Part shown: in pieces, positions 22,333 through 25,096 of the stretch | Position numbering within the stretch: the stretch's first letter is position 1 | Layout: each line of letters starts with the position of its first letter | Assembly: GCA_021767625.1 (NCBI GenBank) | Contig: JAASTB010000007.1 | Span: forward strand, 1 to 25,096 | Source: Wenzhouxiangella sp. | Lineage (GTDB): Bacteria; Pseudomonadota; Gammaproteobacteria; Xanthomonadales; Wenzhouxiangellaceae | DNA length: 25,096 nt | Direction: 5' to 3' | The notes under the pieces: model-generated | Told to the model about the DNA's origin: nothing | The model's input: only the letters and a program-made list of their open reading frames with translations | Database searches by the model: none | Program-made: the position numbers and the translations under genes

Positions 22333-23457
22333 TCAGTTCTCCTCGATCGTGATCGCCCCGGCCGGAAGGTCGAGGCGATAGGTTTTCGGCCGGCCGGTGC
22401 CGGCGATGAGATACGGCGCCGCCTCGCGCGGGCCGAGCGCCTCCAGAAGAGCCTGATTCACGCGTGTGCGCCGTTCGTCGAAGTCGCCCTGCGACATGCC
22501 GTCGCGGTAGCGGGCTTCGATGCGAGGGTTGAGCCCCTGCAGACGGTCGTATTCTTCGAGGTACGCTTGGGCGTAATCGGTGTCCGGCACGCCGTCAGCG
22601 GGACGGCACAGGCCGGGCAAGCCGGCCCGGGCACGGCGCGCGAACCAGAGCAAGAACGCCAGATTCGCCGGTGCTATCGGCACTGCAAGGCCGCCGGCCT
22701 CGACCTGCCCGTCTGCCACGTCGATTACCAGCCGCGGCGGGGCCAGCGCTCGGTTGAGTGCGGCGACCACCTCGGAGAAGCGCGCGCTGCCGGCGAGCAG
22801 CGGCGCCGGCTGGCCTTCGCGCAGGCGCACGAAGGGGATCTCGGCCAGGGTTACCTCGGCCTGACGGCAGTCGAGCGGGCGCGGGTTCGCGCCGAGTGTG
22901 TGGATCACCCGTTCGCCGGGGCTCGGGTAGTAGAACTGCGGGTGGCCCTCGAAGCCCTGGTCCACCAGCACGTGCGAGAGTCGATCCTGCACGCGGCCGA
23001 ACAGCGACAGGGCATAGCCGAGGTAGTAGCCCATCGTCTTGCGTCCGCCGGCGATCGAGACGTGCAGCGCGCAATCGGGATCTGCGGTGAGTGCGCGCAC
23101 TGCCTCGATGAGCGCATCGGCGGTGGCGTCGTTGTCGGCCTGGCTGCGGATGTCGGCCAGCGGCAGGCCGTCGACGTCACGGATCACCTCGATGCAGGCG
23201 ATGTCGAACCGAATCTGTGGCAGGCCGTAGTCGGCGCGCAGCCGGTGGAACCAGCCCGGCTCGGTCGACAGCAGGTTCAGCCGTGCGTGCTCGGCTCCGC
23301 GCGCTGTCGTGAGCAGGCGGATCTCGGTCGGAATCCACGGTCGCTCGGCCCGTATCGCAAGGGCATAGAGCGTCTCTGTGACGATCTGCGGCGACAGACC
23401 GCTGACCGCCAGCAGCACGCGGCGGGGGAATTCGGTGGGATCACCCGCAGTACTCAT
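22333..23457 (-). CDS. CARF protein of the NE0113 family (Csm6-like / predicted ring nuclease)
   Basis: A 374-residue protein. The N-terminal SGLSPQIVTETLYAL at residues 19-33 is the family signature (PF09623/TIGR02584), and SIAGGRKTM at 134-142 followed by GYYLGYALSLFG and LSHVLVD is the CARF ligand-binding loop and helix. The C-terminal part (about 250-374) has no R-x(4-6)-H motif, so a HEPN ribonuclease like that of true Csm6 seems absent. It may bind and degrade cOA or act as a regulator; databases often label this family a ring nuclease. It is adjacent to the Can2/Card1-type nuclease (3-nt gap), suggesting control of that effector. Confidence 0.85.
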   Translation of the reverse strand: MSTAGDPTEFPRRVLLAVSGLSPQIVTETLYALAIRAERPWIPTEIRLLTTARGAEHARLNLLSTEPGWFHRLRADYGLPQIRFDIACIEVIRDVDGLPLADIRSQADNDATADALIEAVRALTADPDCALHVSIAGGRKTMGYYLGYALSLFGRVQDRLSHVLVDQGFEGHPQFYYPSPGERVIHTLGANPRPLDCRQAEVTLAEIPFVRLREGQPAPLLAGSARFSEVVAALNRALAPPRLVIDVADGQVEAGGLAVPIAPANLAFLLWFARRARAGLPGLCRPADGVPDTDYAQAYLEEYDRLQGLNPRIEARYRDGMSQGDFDERRTRVNQALLEALGPREAAPYLIAGTGRPKTYRLDLPAGAITIEEN

Positions 23458-23510
23458 GACACCAGCATGCTGTCGCCCGTCTTCATCTGCGCCCGCCGGC
23501 AGGCTTGCCG

Positions 23511-24485
23511 TCAGGACCCCAGCCGATAGCGACCAAGGCCCATGCTGGCGCCCTTGCCGACATGGACACGCTCACCGACCCGTAGCAAGGGCAGCATGCC
23601 GACGGGTACGCGGCGGGCGGTGAAGCTGCCGATGAGGCCGCCCATCGGGATGCGGCGGCGCTGACGGGTGGAGGCGCGGGACCAGTCGTGCCAGCGCAGC
23701 GCCGAGTCGGCGAGTTGGACCGCTCGGCCGGCGGCGACGGCGGCCCGAAAATCCATCTCCAGGGGTGTCGCGGTGTGGAAGTGGCTCAACAGGGAGATGC
23801 GTCGCAGCAAGGTGCTGAAGAACGCGCCGAAGCTGAACTCCGCCGGTCCCACCAGGCGGCGCGCCTGGTAGAGGCGCAGCGGCGTCAGCAGCTCGATGCG
23901 GATGTCGCAATCGGTGTCCGTGGCGGCCTGAGTGTGCGTCGGGACCAGCGCCGCTTCGACTCCCTCATCGCTGCTGGCATCCTGCACCTCGAACGGCGCC
24001 TGGTCCGAACCCAGTCCCCGGCGCCCTGCGGCGGCTGCCGCTTGGACCCAGTCCGGCAGATGGCGCTGGGCCTGCCCGATCAGCAACAGCGAGAAGCCTG
24101 TGGTGTCACCCGCCGCGAGTTCGCGTGCGCCCGGCAAGGGTTCGATGACGAATGGATGCGGTGCGGCGGTATAGCGGCGCAGCTTGCTGCCGTCGGGGTC
24201 GGGCGGCGTCTCGAACTGGTAGACATAGCGGCAGCGCCGATAGATCGGGCAGGGGGGACAGGCGGACAGGCCGGTGACGCAGTAGTGCCTGCGCAGCGCG
24301 TGGCCCAGTACGCCGCGCCAGGCAGAGCCGGCGTAGTCCGGTAATCGCACCGGTGCCTGCATGCGTAGCGTGAGACGGGTGCGGGTGCTGGGCAGCGTCA
24401 GGGCGGGCGGCCAAGGGGGCTGCGGCGGCGTGGGTTCGGCGGCGGCGCTGAGCATTGCGGTTGCCGTGCAAGGTTCGATGAACAT
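23511..24485 (-). CDS. cas6: Cas6 pre-crRNA endoribonuclease
   Basis: A 324-residue Cas6 of the type III-associated kind (PF10040), which cuts repeats in pre-crRNA to leave an 8-nt 5' handle. LPDYAGSAWRGVLGHALRRHYC is followed by a cysteine cluster CPPCPIYRRCRYVYQFETP, typical of this subfamily. The C-terminus VGKGASMGLGRYRLGS is the glycine-rich RAMP loop. Starts at 24494, 24485 and 24455 are all possible; conservation begins near ALTLPSTRTRLTL, so the exact start is uncertain, and the far upstream ATG (24707) adds only a non-conserved leader. It is the first cas gene of the locus. A potential zinc site in the cysteine cluster is inferred. Confidence 0.9.
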   Translation of the reverse strand: MFIEPCTATAMLSAAAEPTPPQPPWPPALTLPSTRTRLTLRMQAPVRLPDYAGSAWRGVLGHALRRHYCVTGLSACPPCPIYRRCRYVYQFETPPDPDGSKLRRYTAAPHPFVIEPLPGARELAAGDTTGFSLLLIGQAQRHLPDWVQAAAAAGRRGLGSDQAPFEVQDASSDEGVEAALVPTHTQAATDTDCDIRIELLTPLRLYQARRLVGPAEFSFGAFFSTLLRRISLLSHFHTATPLEMDFRAAVAAGRAVQLADSALRWHDWSRASTRQRRRIPMGGLIGSFTARRVPVGMLPLLRVGERVHVGKGASMGLGRYRLGS

Positions 24486-24970
24486 ACGTCCCATGATGCC
24501 GTTGCTTGCGGAACACGCCGCCGACAGCAAGCTTGCGGCGGGCGGTGTCAGGCGGTTGAGCGGCCGGCGACGCCATATCTTGATGTCAAGGCATGCTGTT
24601 TGTAGCCACCCGGCTGGCGGCGGGGGGCACGCCATTGCGGCACTTGGCGCGGGCGCAGTTGCGTGTGCCTGTCGCGGCAGACCGGTCGCCATCGCGGCCG
24701 AGGCCAACCGCCGGCGGAGGTTGGGATGCCCGCGGCGCTATGGTCATGGCGGGCGAGGGAACGGGCGCGTCCGTGCTGATGAGGTGCCCGCTCGGGCCCG
24801 CTTCGCTGCTGCTCGGCAGGGGGAGCGGTGGGGAAGGCATCTCCCTCACATGGCGATGCGCCTCTTACCGCTGCTTGTCGCACATCGCCCGTTCGATGCT
24901 CACGCCTGCCGGGTTGCTCGCCTTGCCGGCCGGGGGGAGGGTGGCGGCCGGCACGCCAGGGGCCGTGGCT
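24486..24970. other. Non-coding stretch upstream of cas6
   Basis: No convincing gene lies in these 485 bp. The frames that are open on either strand have unnatural compositions (long Pro, Arg and Ala runs). GCAAGCTTGC, a perfect 10-bp palindrome, is at 24527-24536, about 40 bp upstream of the cas6 start. A perfect TTGACA on the minus strand (24584-24589) has no -10 element at the right distance. The cas operon promoter is expected in this region but I cannot place it. Confidence 0.4.
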
Positions 24971-25096
24971 TCACAGGTCGGCGACGATCTCCTCGACCAG
25001 CAGCGAGCCCTCGTAGACTTCCTTGTCGTTGACCAGCACCTTGCCGTGCTGCCCGCCGGTGATGGGCTCGGCAACGAAGCCGCGACGGTCGCTCCA
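24971..25096 (-). CDS. 3' end of an unidentified gene (truncated by window edge)
   Basis: A frame enters from the right edge and ends at the TGA at 24971-24973, giving the last 41 residues, with VNDKEVYEGSLLVEEIVADL at the C-terminus. The fragment looks like real protein (balanced acidic and hydrophobic residues, no Arg/Pro/Ala bias), unlike frames in the gap beside it. I do not recognise the family. Whether it belongs to the CRISPR locus cannot be judged from this piece. Confidence 0.5.
   Translation of the reverse strand, partial: WSDRRGFVAEPITGGQHGKVLVNDKEVYEGSLLVEEIVADL

Noticed and set aside
20800..23529. A 909-codon open frame on the plus strand
   Set aside because: It runs antisense to three well-recognised genes (cmr1, the Can2/Card1-type nuclease, the NE0113-family gene), has no domain I recognise and has the biased composition of a GC-rich shadow frame.
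24584..24589. Perfect TTGACA on the minus strand upstream of cas6
   Set aside because: No acceptable -10 hexamer 15-19 bp downstream; not called as a promoter.

Overview
The window is GC-rich bacterial DNA with long uninterrupted genes. Protein content (glycosyltransferases, GalE, ArgG, a Cmr-type CRISPR system with an NE0113-family protein and Csx16) suggests a gammaproteobacterium, perhaps a sulfur-oxidising or halophilic lineage. That placement is inference from gene content; no rRNA or other marker is present.

Layout. Positions 1-6.3 kb are chromosomal housekeeping and surface-polysaccharide genes: a truncated gene end, two overlapping family-4 glycosyltransferases, a convergent galE, argG, two half-size ArsP/DUF318-type permeases encoded in tandem, and a small cysteine-rich protein with weak NosL-like features. 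A non-coding stretch with a stem-loop and a perfect 12-bp tandem repeat (6391-6486) leads into the CRISPR region.

From 6.66 kb to 24.5 kb everything is one type III-B (Cmr) CRISPR-Cas locus on the minus strand. Read in transcription order it is: cas6 - NE0113-family CARF protein - Can2/Card1-type CARF nuclease - cmr1 - cmr2(cas10) - cmr3 - cmr4 - cmr5 - cmr6 - csx16 - membrane-anchored SAVED-like protein - array 2 (34 repeats, 33 spacers) - cas2 - cas1 - a second, degenerate Cas1-like gene - a second cas2 - array 1 (6 repeats, 5 spacers). The Cas10 HD and GGDD motifs are both present, so the complex should cut DNA and make cyclic oligoadenylate (cOA). The locus carries two predicted cOA-activated effectors (Card1/Can2 nuclease and membrane SAVED protein) and two predicted cOA-binding or degrading regulators (NE0113-family protein and Csx16).

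The most unusual element is the adaptation operon cas2-cas1-cas1'-cas2'. The four genes are tightly coupled, two of the three junctions being ATGA or GTGA overlaps. Cas1 keeps its E-H-D catalytic residues. Cas1' keeps a Cas1-like N-terminal domain but has lost the catalytic core, which suggests a heteromeric integrase. The two arrays have repeats differing at 4 of 36 positions and leaders sharing blocks at the same distance from the first repeat, so one machinery could serve both. Spacer content supports this: one target site was sampled twice with a 7-nt offset, once in each array; two neighbouring spacers of array 2 overlap by 13 nt; two other spacers encode near-identical peptides; and an unexpectedly large share of spacers contain long inverted repeats. 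Many spacers read as sense coding sequence on the plus strand, which makes the minus-strand crRNAs antisense to the putative mRNAs, as type III interference requires.
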